From the NCBI RefSeq assembly GCF_963675165.1, contig NC_087385.1:532001-596000 (forward strand): a stretch of DNA of 64,000 bases. Direction: 5' to 3'. The position numbers and the translations under genes were made by a program. The stretch is from Halichondria panicea. Lineage: Eukaryota; Porifera; Demospongiae; Suberitida; Halichondriidae. This document shows, piece after piece, positions 35,973-47,600 of the stretch; position 1 is the stretch's first letter; every line of letters starts with the position of its first letter. The notes below the pieces were generated by a model. The model searched no databases and was not told the DNA's origin. It saw only the letters and a program-made list of their open reading frames with translations.

Positions 35973-36300
35973 CAGTAGACTCTCGTTAATCCGGTCACCC
36001 TTGGGACCATGCAGCTTGGCCGGAATAGCGAGGTGGCTGCATCTCAGAAAATAGCCGCGGCTTAAAAACGACCTTACCTCGAATCTAATGACTACTTTTG
36101 CGGTTCTTGTCTCGAGGATAATGTAAGATAATGAATCATTCTGTTCTCTATTTAAGTGTAATTCAATTTTTATTTGCTAAACCACACCCAAAACGTCATA
36201 TCCGGCCGTAACATACGTATAAAATTACATTGAAAACCTTGTTTGGGACAGACAGCACTGGCCGGTAAACGGAATAGCGAGGTGGCCGTACTTCAGGTCG
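35973..36300. mobile_element. Pogo/Tigger-like element remnant
   Basis: Begins CAGTAGACTCTCGTTAATCC, which resembles the terminal repeat of Tigger/pogo elements (recognised from memory). It contains two versions of GGAATAGCGAGGTGGC. No matching right terminus is seen, so it appears truncated. It lies exactly where paralogues have the CAP-Gly-4 and Cys-box exons. Confidence 0.55.
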
Positions 36301-37769
36301 AGTTTTGTGCAGAAAACATATAGCTAGCATCAGAATACTCCTCCTGTACATATCAATTTGTTAACAATTCTTGCTGTAATTAATAAACTCACCAGCTCAA
36401 TCCCTGCCACTAGCTCCTGTTCGCCAGGGAGGATCCCAATCCATCTCACAATCCCGTACCAGGGGCTTCTTGAGTCACCAAACTGAACAGCAGATCCCAC
36501 GGAGACATCCACAGGAGCAGCAGGACGTGGTAGTGGTGGTAGCTGTGTCGGAGTATTTCCAGCAAATTGTGAGGGGGCAGATCCACGCTGGTCAGGATGA
36601 AGTGCTGTGACAGGGCAGAAGAATCCTCGGCCGTACTTGCAAGAGAAACACCTCGTCCCCTGCCAGGTACCATCAGTACAGCCCTCTATATCCTCCTCCT
36701 ATAATTATTGAAGACAATACACATACAAAGTATATGTACAAGTGTCAACTTACCAATTCTAGTCCAGCAATCAGTCCATTGACCTGAGGTAAGGTACCCA
36801 TCCAGCGAATCTCACTGTATCGAGGTGGGTCAGAAAATTCAACTCGAGAGCCAATTACAAATAGATGCTTGGTAGAATCCTGAGACGGAGGAGCAATAGT
36901 AGGCTGCTTGTTGCTAGCTCCTGGCATGTTGTCATAGATAGATGGCGAATAATTCTCACGATGACGGTTGTCGGGTGGATTGGCATAAGAACCAGAAGGG
37001 TTTATAACTCTAGCAGCTTCCATTTTGCTGAGCTTTTCATCTCTTTGCTTGTTAAATTTCTTGATCATTTCTTTTTGTGCTTGTTCATTCATTTCCCAAG
37101 TTTTAACATCGGCCTTCCTGAGCATAGCATTCTCTCCAGACTGTGTGTTGCCAGGTTGGGAGTTCTGATGAGAGAGAATGTTGCCTGCACTAGCTGAGTG
37201 ATTACCCAGGCTTGATAATGGAACTTTGTCATAAATGTGATTCTTTGGCCTGTGAGTGGTCGATAGTGGAGCTTCAGGACTATTCCGAATATCTTGTGAC
37301 AACCCACGATGTAGATGGCTATTGGCTGGGACATTGGGACGACCAATGGATCCTTGCTGCTGCTTATTTTCTCCAAGGTCTCGTTTGTACTTTTGAATCA
37401 TCCTCTCCTGTTCGGCTGGATTCAGTGCCACAGATTCAATGTTGGCATCACGAAGCATATCTTTCTCATTGGGATCAATATGGTGTGTGCCCTCATGCAG
37501 GCGTGACAATTCCTCTTCTCTTCTCTGCTTCTCTTCAACTATCCTATGTTTTTCTTTAATTTCCTCCATTTCTGTTCGAACCAGTGCTTCAGGAACAACA
37601 ACTTTGCCGTGTTTTGAGTTTTCACATCTGAAGTTTGAACTCAATCCAGTAAAAGTAACAAAAAAGTCATTTCTTTGGACGGGAACATCCTATAAGAAAA
37701 GTGTAAAAATCAAAAAACAGCTTAATGCTCATGCACTCTTTAGGTTTGCGAAATGATAGCAATTGATAT

Positions 37770-37962
37770 ACCGTATATTATAGGGATATTTTTTATTCGT
37801 GGATTGCTCAAACTAAAAATTTCGCGGATTTTCTTTTGAGGAGAAATTCTTTCAACTGGAAGTAAACCAATTTTCGAGGCACTAAATGTTTGAGGTTCGA
37901 GGTCAATTCTCGAATACCTTAACACTTTATGTCTCGAAAATAACCCGGTATACGATAGACTA
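37770..37962. mobile_element. Divergent MITE of the CCGTATAGCGGG family
   Basis: ATACCGTATATTATAGGG at one end and AACCCGGTATACGAT at the other, with TTTCGCGGAT and TTCGAGG tracts between. It lies in the intron after exon 2 of the 33-39 kb copy. Confidence 0.55.
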
Positions 37963-38417
37963 CATACAGAACCTTCACAGAATATCACTTACCGTCTCAA
38001 TTCCGACGACATTCACTTTATCACACTCATTATTGGTCTCTCCAGTCCACCTCACTGTGCCATGAATGGGGACTTGATCCTTGTTGTGAGTTACCACCCT
38101 GTCTCTTTTGTGAAAGCGAGACCCACTGTTCTTATGTCCTTGAGAGCGAGTTGCTCTGCCATCTGGCGTATTCTGTGACTTGCCTTCACTGTATGCCTTC
38201 AGCCCCAATCGAGAGAGCACTTGGTTAGGTAGGGTGGCTTTTGTAGTTTGAGCTGTCGGTATTTTTGTTGGACGGAAGTTGAGCCTCTCCAGAGACACAA
38301 AAATCCCACAGTCCTCGTCACAAATGAAAAATTGAACATCTTGGACGCAGCCATTGGTGGACCCTGACCCTCGATACTTCTTATCCTAATGAAATAATAC
38401 ATTTCAACAAGTTGTAG

Positions 38418-38588
38418 TATAGCAGGACATTTTTGTGAGGTGCACAAAATTTCGTCTTTTTTGAGGTAGGGCAGCTAACGCGCGAAAACTAAAACTGAGA
38501 TAAACTCCCACGCACTGGTATTTCACTTGCAAAGCTTCTGCTGAGGTATCTGGAGCCAAATAACGAAAATTTCCCGCTATACGTAATC
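38418..38588. mobile_element. MITE of the CCGTATAGCGGG family
   Basis: Ends GTATAGCAGGACATTTTTG and AAATTTCCCGCTATACG. It lies in the first intron of the 33-39 kb copy. Confidence 0.6.
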
Positions 38589-39189
38589 ATGCAGAGTATT
38601 AAATTAAACATACCATGATTTCTATTCCAAACTTAATCCCCGTCTCTCCAGGTAGAGTTCCAATCCACCTCACCACAGCTTGACAACCGGTGTTAGCGAT
38701 GGCTTCTTTAGTTGGTAATGCAATGTACACAGTGTCACCTAGTCTCAATTTGGAGGCACATTCCAGATTATCATAAACGAACGAGTTGTATCGTGCTCCT
38801 AACGCTGATATTCCACTGAGTAGCTGGAACTCGTAGTTAGTGAGTGGGGCAATGTCTTCTTCAGAGCAGTACAAGGTGATGTCTTCATTGTGCACACCAT
38901 AGTTGTGAGCTGGTTTCCCATCAGCCCCGGATGGTGTGTCTTTAGGTGAGAGGGCAACAAGAAGAGATCCTCTCAGGACAGGTACATCTTTTTTCTTTCT
39001 GAATGTAAGTAGGGATCCACTCTTCTCCCCTTGGGCATCTTTCAATAGGAGCCAGAGAGAACTGGTGCTAGCCATTACAAAAACTAATTTGATAACAAGA
39101 CACGCCTACATTTAATTAATGGTATGGTAATGATCATCGATCTTCATAGTGCATGCAAAAAATGCAAAATACACAACAAAAAACTCTAG

Positions 39190-42100
39190 TTACTGAGATG
39201 GTAGCATATTGAGTTTTTCAAGTACTTTGGTCATTGATAGTCTATTGTCTGGTTGGCTCTCGACGCAAGCTGCTATGATATCGTACACTTGTTTCCACTC
39301 ACTCTTGATACGTAATAGTATTGCTCTTCTGTTCTCAGGGGAAGGCATCTCCTTGGCAATGGCCTCAGCTAGGAGGTAGCCGTAACTGTACACATCAATC
39401 TTTGTAGTTTGTTTCGGAAGGGGATCGTCCAGATTAGATGGTGGGAAGGTTTCGGGGGCAGCATACACAATGGCACCAGGAGCTGCTGTCTTGCAGCTCT
39501 TAGCCAGATTGGCTGATCCAAAGTCGGATAGTTTTGCCTTCCAAACTCCTGGGTGTATTTGCTGGAGGAGGACGTTGGGAGCACTCACATCACGGTGGAT
39601 GATGGGCTCTTGATGCTCGTGGAGGTAGTGGAGGGCATAAGCCACCTCTCGAAATATCGATAATAAAGCATCCTTTTGGAAATTGACAATTTTCCTCTTG
39701 TAAGCGGATCGGACGTCAGTATCCAAGAGCTCCAGGACAAGCAGAGGTGAGTCAGTACCTCTCTCCACACCAGCGTCCACTACAGCAGCAATCAGTCGCA
39801 CCAGGTTTGGGTGTTGAACATGAGCCATGATTCGAATCTCTCTCTTGAGCTGATCGATCGTGTTTTCGTGGAGTATTTCTTTGTGTGCACACTTTACTGC
39901 TACTTGCTGACCACGGAACAACCCTCGACACACTGATCCCCAAGCACCATGTCCTAGGTTGTCTTGTAACACAACTTCTTGTCTTCGTACATTCCACGAG
40001 TCTTGGTCTAGTCTCGGAATTTGGAGCTTAGAAAACTTTGACTGACTTGTTTTGCTTTCTGCCACCTCTAGCCTTCGTTGCAAGTTCTGAGCCTGCTGTT
40101 GAAAGTATTGCTTTTGCCTTTCCAGCTGGTGCTTTTCGTTATCTGATTGTTGCTTTTCCCTTTTTTGTTGTTGTATTTGCTCTTCTTTCTCGGCCATTTG
40201 TTGAGAGGTGGTACGTTCTCGCTCATTGTATCGTTGTAACAACTGTTGCTTTTCAGCTTCCAATAGTTGGATATATTGAGACTGCTCGGCCTGATTGGTT
40301 TCGATTCTCCGTTGAAGACGTCTGTTTTCTTCTTGAATAGCACTGTTTTCCTGTTTAAGCTCCTCAATGACATCATCTTTGCTCTCCTTCAGCTTGGGCA
40401 CTGTTGGGACAACACCTACATGTAAAAAAAGAATGTATAATTATACTCAGCATAAGTTGAACACTTACCTTCACTAACAATGGAGTAAGGCTCTCTGACT
40501 GGACTCAGATAATCCTCCTCATCATCAAATTCATCACTGCTTCCATACATGGTGACATCAGGCTGAACATAGACACACATGTAGATGTCTTGAGTGAACC
40601 GTCGGACCAACTCTGGTAGCTCTCTTGGTGGTGTGTTGATCAACCTGTCCTGGTCTCCCTCATACACCCACTCATTCAGCTCACGAGTGCAGTCAGTCAC
40701 ACGTGGAATGTTGTATGTGTCAACTGTACACAAATAATCATTGTACTTCCAGTGGAAGATAATGACATGATCATACTTACAGACTCTGTTGGCCATACTG
40801 TCAAAGAAGAGCCATGTGTTTGTGTTGAGGTCTCTAGTGAAGCAGACGTAGTGACTGGTCTCAATGCAGATCACAGAGAGGAGGTCCAACTTGTAGATAT
40901 CATTATTACTGTTCAATGCAGGCTCTGGCTTGTGCTGTTTTCTCTCATCCTTCTTGTGGGCCAGTGGGCAGCAAGTGGTACAGTAATACACACAGCCACT
41001 GACATCATGCTCATTCACACACTCGGAACACTTGTATTGGGACAGCTCTCCACAGATCATACAAGGAGGGGTTTTGCCTGGAGAGAAGTCAGGGTTTCAT
41101 CTAGGATTAAAAGTTTGAGGGGGAAGGTTTACGCACACCGCAAAATGTTTGGCCACTCCCACATTTGTTGACCACACCCCTATTACATGCTAGTGCATCA
41201 CAGTAGATCTAGTTACATATTGCACATCATATACAGTACTAATGTGATGATGTCATTATTATACAAACATTTTGGGGGGGAAGACGAGCACCTTAGGGGG
41301 GAAGGTTCACCCCAGCCCCCCCCCCCACTAGATGAAACCCTGGAAGTATGTAGCACAGTAATCGTACGCACACATGATACAATAATTACCTGAGTCTGTG
41401 ATCTCTGCAATGTTCAGTTTCAAATCAGGCACACTTTTTTGGTAAGTTTTGAACTCCCTTCCAAATCGTGGCACTTGAACGAGAAATTTCGATGGGATCT
41501 GCACGAAGGAAATACAATGAAAGGAATACAATCATGTATACAGGCCCAAATGGTTCACCTTGGTAAATGAGATATTTTGCTCCTTGAACATCATGGTAAT
41601 GAGCATCCCTACAGTGGGTAGTCTGAGGTTAGGATCTGGCTCCACAAACAGTTGGACAAAGAACTCTTGCTCCACACCAAACGGACGTCTGTAGATATGT
41701 ATCATAATAATTATTACAGTACACACAATATTAGACATACCTGATGGAGATGAATGGCCTTGCGTGTAGTACGTGCTTAAACAGCATGTTCAGAAACTCC
41801 TCTGGATCTAAGTATACAACGTCAACATTTAGTATGTGACCATCTTTACCCATAATAATTACCTTTCTCCTTCTCAATCTTCCCCAGCTCACCCAGCTTG
41901 TTTCTCATCTTCATCACTGATTCAAACCTCACCACACCATTCCTATAGTCAAGCAGCACACACACAATCAACAATAATCCCTGTACTGTACTGTATATGT
42001 ATAATTATACTTTGTGGGGTAGACAGATAATGAGGAAAGGGGGGAGACAGTAGATACATGTGTGTATAACTATAATTACAAAAGAGCTAAGACATGTACA

Positions 42101-44479
42101 GTTGTATACACAGCTCACTTTCTGAGTGGGTTGACGATTCCCTTCCAGAGCATGTTACTGATGGCCTGTCTGTTGATGTCAGTAGTGCTGTGACTATCTT
42201 CCAGGAACATGTCATCAAAGATATCGCTGAGGGCAAATAATCCAAAGAGAGTGGAGTCCAGGTAGCAGGAGTTCTGGTGACCCTGGATACCCTTCTGATC
42301 ACCCACGTAGTGGAGTGGGTCTGGCACTGTTGTTTGATCAGCGTTTTCTTCGAATGGCACTTGTAGAGCTGTAGTGGAGGCAATAAATAAAGTGATGACA
42401 TTAACAATTAACACACGGTTTCCGGCTTGTGCTGAGAATCCATGAGCAGGTGCTGAGTCAGCAAATCTCTGGTCAGATAGGAGACGAGCCACTGGATAGA
42501 AGGTTGCTTTGCCATAGCCACATTGGAAGTAACGGACGCCATTCAACTCTCCATTTCCACAACGATCAGCATACTCCTCCTGTACATAGTAACTTGTTAA
42601 CAATTCTTGCTGTAATTAAAACTCACCAGCTCAATCCCTGCCAGTAGCTCCTGTTCACCAGGGAGGATCCCAATCCACCTCACAAGCCCATACCAGGGGT
42701 TTTGAGAGCCACCGAACTGAACAGCAGAGCCCATGGAGACGTCCACAGGAGCAGCAGGACGTGGTAATGGTGGTAGCTGTCTCGGCTCCCTCTGGATTGG
42801 AGGAGTATTACCAGAAAATTGTGAGGGGGCAGATCCACGCTGGTCAGGATGAAGTGCTGTGACAGGGCAGAAGAATCCTCGGCCGTACTTGCAAGAGAAA
42901 CACCTCATCCCCTTCCAGCTACCATCAGTACAGCCCTCCATATCCTCCTCCTATATTGTGAGATAATACACATACAAAGTATATATAGTGGCAACTTACC
43001 AACTCCACTCCAACAATCAGTCCATCGACTTGAGGGAAGTTTCCCATCCAGCGAATCTCACCGTATCGAGGTGGGTCAGAAAACTCAACTCGAGAGCCCA
43101 TAACAAACTGATGAGAATCCTGAGATTCAGAAGCAATGGCCATCACAGTAGGCTGCTTGTTGCCACCCCCAGGCATGTTGTCATAGATAAGTGGAGGATA
43201 ATTCTCACGGTGACAGTTGTCGGGTGGATTGACACAAGAGCCATAAGGGTTTACAACTCTAGCAGCTTCTATTTTGCGCTTTTCATCTCTTTGTCTGTTA
43301 AATTCCTTGAGCCTTTCTTCTTGTCCTTGTTCATTCATTTCCCAAGTTTTAACAGTGGCCTTCCTGAGCATAGCATCCTCTCCAGACTGTATGTTGCCAG
43401 GTTGAGAATTAATAATTATGTAAAAACTTAAAAACAGCTTAATATGCTCACCATGCACTATTTATTTGCCAAATGATAGCAATTGATGAGACTATGTAAA
43501 AAATCTTCACAGTATCACTTACCGTTTCAATTCCGATGACATTCACCTTACCACCTTTAGTATTGGACTCTCCAGTCCACCTCACTGTACCATGAATGGG
43601 GACTTGATCCTTGTTGTGAGTTACCACTCTGTCTCCTCTGTAAAAGCGAGACCCACTGTTCTTATGTCGGCCTTGAGAGCGAGTACTTGCTGCTGGTCCT
43701 GCATGAGAGGTATTTGCTCTACCACCTGGCATATTCTGTGATTTGTCTTCACTGTCTGCCTTCAGCCTCAATCGAGAGAGCACTTGGTTAGGTAGGGTGG
43801 CTTTTGTGAGTTGAGCAGTCGGTGTTCTTGCTGGATGGAAGTTGGGTGTGGGAGCCAGCCTCTCCAGGGATACAAACATCCCACAGTTCTCGGCACACAT
43901 GAAAAGTTGACGATCTTGGAAGATGCCATTGGTGGACCCTGACCCTCGATACTTCTCCTCCTAAAAAAAATTTTACATATTTCAACGAGATAAACATACA
44001 CAGTTAAGAAACGTACCATGATTTCTATTCCAAAATTTGTCCCAATCTCTCCAGCTAGAATTCCAATCCACCTCACCACAGCTTGACAACCGGTGTTAGC
44101 GATGGCTTCTTTAGTTGGTAATGCAACATACACAGTGTCACCCAGTCTCAATTTTGAGGCACATTCATGATTGTCACTAATGAACGCATCGTATCGTGCT
44201 CCTAACGTTGATATTCCACAGAGCAACTTACTCGTAGTTAGTGAGTGGGGCAATGTCATATTCAGAGCAGTACAAGGTGATGTCTTCATTGTACACACTG
44301 TAGTTGTGAGCTGGTTTCCCATCAGCCCCAGATGTGGCGTCTTTAGGTGGGAGGGCAACAAGAAGAGATCCTCTTAGGACAGCTACATCTCTCTTCTTCC
44401 TGAATGCAAGTAGGGATCCACTCTTCTCTCCCTGGACATCCTGAAGCAGGAGAGCTCCTCGGCCAACAGTTCCAGCCAT
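39190..44479 (-). pseudogene. CAP-Gly(x4)/USP/kinase fusion copy with frameshift in exon 1
   Basis: Thirteen exons: 44017-44479, 43523-43960, 43000-43437, 42627-42950, 42417-42579, 42119-42368, 41863-41942, 41741-41807, 41559-41688, 41390-41498, 40781-41077, 40469-40723, 39190-40415. The total is 4240 bases, two short of a multiple of three. The missing two bases are near 44229: GAGTTCAAG in the 9-14 kb gene is GAGTAAG here, giving a TAA after 83 codons. Exon 3 has lost its 5' part (the FLITVTGLSSNFRC region), with an AT-rich stretch used in its place. From exon 4 on, everything is intact: USP boxes GIQGHQNSCYLDS and SVICIETSHYVCF, B-box CMICGELSQYKCSEC, kinase HRDVSAPNVLL and SDFGSAN. A protein starting downstream of the lesion, or an assembly error, remains possible. 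Confidence 0.75.
41090..41342. mobile_element. hAT-like CAGGGTTTCATCTAG MITE (copy 3)
   Basis: Same ends, interior and intron as the copy at 10833-11078. Confidence 0.8.
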
Positions 44480-44656
44480 TAATTTAACCAGAGATAAAGT
44501 AAGGAAATTATTACTCTATCTCTGATTTAAGTGAGTAGATCTACGTGATAATTATAATGGAATGGTAATGATCATCGATCTTCATATCTATATAATATAT
44601 AGTGCATGAAAAAATGCAAAAAATACTCTGATACAAAATGCACAACAAATCAATAG

Positions 44657-47600
44657 TTACTGAGATGGTAGCATATTGAGTTTTTCAAGTACTTGGGTCA
44701 TTGATAGTCTATTGTCTGGTTGGCTCTCGACGCAAGCTGCTATGATATCGTACACTTGGTCCCACTCACTCTTGATACGTAATAGTATTGCTCTTCTGTT
44801 CTCAGGAGAAGGCATCTCCTTGGCAATGGCCTCAGCTAGGAGGTAGCCGTAACTGTACACATCAATCTTTGTAGTTTGTTTCGGAAGGGGATCATCCAGA
44901 TTAGATGGTGGGAAGGTTTCGGGGGCAGCATACACAATGGCACCAGGAGCTGCTGTCTTGCAGCTTTTAGCCAGATTGGCTGATCCAAAGTCGGATAGTT
45001 TTGCCTTCCAAACTCCTGGGTGTATTTGCTGGAGGAGGACGTTGGGAGCACTCACATCACGGTGGATGATGGGCTCTTGATGCTCGTGGAGGTAGTGGAG
45101 GGCATAAGCCACCTCTCGAAATATCGATAACAAAGCATCCTTTTGGAAATTGACAATTTTCCTCTTGTAAGCGGATCGGACGTCAGTATCCAAGAGCTCC
45201 AGAACAAGCAGAGGTGAGTCAGTACCTCTCTCCACACCAGTGTCCACTACAGCAGCAATCAGTCGCACCAGGTTCGGGTGTTGAACATGAGCCATGATTC
45301 GAATCTCTCTTTTGAGCAGGTCAATCGTGTTTTTGTAAAGAATTTTTTCATGTGCAGACTTTACTGCTACTTGCTGACCACGGAACAACCCTCGACACAC
45401 TGATCCCCAAGCACCATGTCCTAGGTTGTCTTGTAATACAACTTCTTGTCTTCGTACATTCCACGAGTCTTGGTCTAGTCGCGGAATTTGGAGCTCAGAA
45501 AACTTTGACTGACTTGATTGGCTTTCTGCCACTTCTAGCCTTCGTTGCATGTCTTGAGCCTGTTGTTGGTAGCGCTGTGATTGAGCTTCAAGGTGTTGCT
45601 TCTGCCTTTCCAGCTGGCGCTTTTCATTATCTGAATTTTGCTTTTGTTGTTGCATTTGCTCTTCTTTCTCAGCCATTTCTTGAGAGGTGGTACGTTCTCG
45701 CTCATTGTATCGTTGTAACAACTGTTCCTTTTCAGCTTCCAATAGTTGGATATGTTGAGACTGCTCGGCCTGATTGGTTTCGATTCTCTGTTGAAGACTT
45801 CTGTTCTTAGCCTGAAGAGTAGTGATTTTTTGCTTGAGCTCCTCAACGATGTCATCTTTGCTCTCCATAAGTTTGGACACTGTTGGAACAACACCAATGT
45901 ATTGATTGTTATACTCAGCATAAATTGAACACTTACATTCAGTGATAATTGAGTAAGGCTCTCTGACTGAACGTGGTTGATGATCCTCTTCACCACCGTC
46001 TCCATACATGGCGACATCAGGCTGAACATAGACACACATGTAGATGTCTTGAGTGAACTGTCGGACCAACTCTGGTAGCTCTCTTGGTGGTGTGTTGATC
46101 AACCTGTCCTGGTCTCCCTCATACACCCACTCATTCAGCTCATGAGTGCAGTCAGTCACACATGGAATGTTGTAAGTGTTAGCTGCATGTACACAACAAT
46201 AAACATGTATTTACACAATCATACAACAAGTGAAGGCTGGCTAACATTGCCTGTCTGCCATACTGTCAAAGAAGATCCACTTCTTCCCAATGTCATCCCT
46301 TGGGTCTCTAGTGAAGCAGACGTAGTGACTGGTCTCAATGCAGATCACAGAGAGAAGGTCCAACTGTGCCAGCTCGGGATCATCCGCTGGAGTAGCAGCA
46401 ACGGCAACAGTTAGCCTATGATTAGCTCTGTCCTTGTGAGAGGGGTTGCTATGGAAGAGGTCAGAGCAGCGCTGACAGTAGTAGGTGAACTGCTGCTGAC
46501 TGAGAGGACCACAACTCTCACACTGGATAGTTGACTCCCCCCCACACGAATGGCAGGCCGGAGTTGGAGCTGTATTGAAAAAAGTTAAACGAGATACAAA
46601 GACATCCTGTTACCTTTTTTGTAGGCGTCAGTCAACTCTCTGATGTCCAGTTTCAGCTCTGGAACAATCTTCTTGTATATTTGGAACTCTCTTCCAAACC
46701 GAGGAACTTGAAGCAGAAGCTTTGAGGGAACCTGAAAACATATAATAGGTGATTAACTTTAAAAAAAAATAGAGTCACCTTTGTAAATGAGATGTGCTGC
46801 TCTAGGAAAATTTTTCTGAGAAGATCTCCCATAGTGGGTAGTCTGAGGTTTGAGTCATGCTCCACAAACAGTTGGACAAAGAACTCTTGCTCCACACCAA
46901 ACGGACGCCTGTATAAATTTAGACGTGCATCAGTGTACACACAATATTAGACATACCTGATGGAGATGAATGGCTTCGTGTGTAGCATGTGTTTGAAGAG
47001 CATGTTCAGAAACTCCTCAGGATCTGTAATAGGGGGTTTTTATGAACACACAGCAAATGATCCAGACTACAATTTCACCTTTCTCCTTCTCAGTGATTCC
47101 CTCCATCTTCCCGAGTTCTTCCAGAGCATTTCTCATCTTCATCACTGACTCAAACCTCACCACACCATTCCTGAAACAGAGTTGGATATACACACATGTC
47201 ACAAGAAATCATTATTACTTACTTTCTGAGAGGATTGACGATTCCCTTCCACAGTAGGTGGACAACACGTTTCCTGTTCTGATCGCTGGTGATATTTGAT
47301 TTGTCTGGGTCCAGGAAGATGGTGTCAAAGACATCACTGAGGGCAAACAGACCAAAGATAGTGGAGTCCAGGTAGCAGGAGTTCTGGTGACCCTGGATAC
47401 CACGGCTGTTTCCAATGTATCTCAACATTCGCTCAGTGGGGTCATTAATGAATTGGTCTGTTTGCTCCTCCATTGGGACCTGTATAGCTACAGAATACAC
47501 ATCACTTTGAGAATGGGTAAGGGAGACCATATACCAGATACATACACATGTCTACAGCGTATATAGTGTACGCAATTTACACTGACTCACGATTCCCTAC

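Larger units (their letters stand above)
33229..39075 (-). pseudogene. CAP-Gly/USP/kinase fusion copy with kinase nonsense and missing Cys exon
   Basis: Recognisable exons: 38614-39075, 37993-38385, 36754-37689, 36383-36698, 35764-35855, 35642-35708, 35464-35593, 35297-35405, 34942-35238, 34444-34686, 33229-34391. Two lesions stand out. In the kinase, the Arg codon of KREI-R-IMAHV is TGA (plus-strand TCA at 33868-33870), just after the helix C glutamate; all sisters have CGA. Between 35856 and 36382 the two exons carrying the CAP-Gly-4 second half and the USP catalytic-Cys box are gone, replaced by a repeat. Skipping them changes phase (0 to 2), so downstream exons would be out of frame. CAP-Gly, B-box, His-box and kinase sequence are otherwise well kept, so decay is recent. 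Exon 3 is the longest in the array and rich in Asn/Gln and charged residues. Confidence 0.8.

Noticed and set aside
44657..46159. Treating kinase and USP as separate neighbouring genes
   Set aside because: No stop, spacer or start separates them. Introns of about 45-60 bases keep phase, and two paralogues read straight through.
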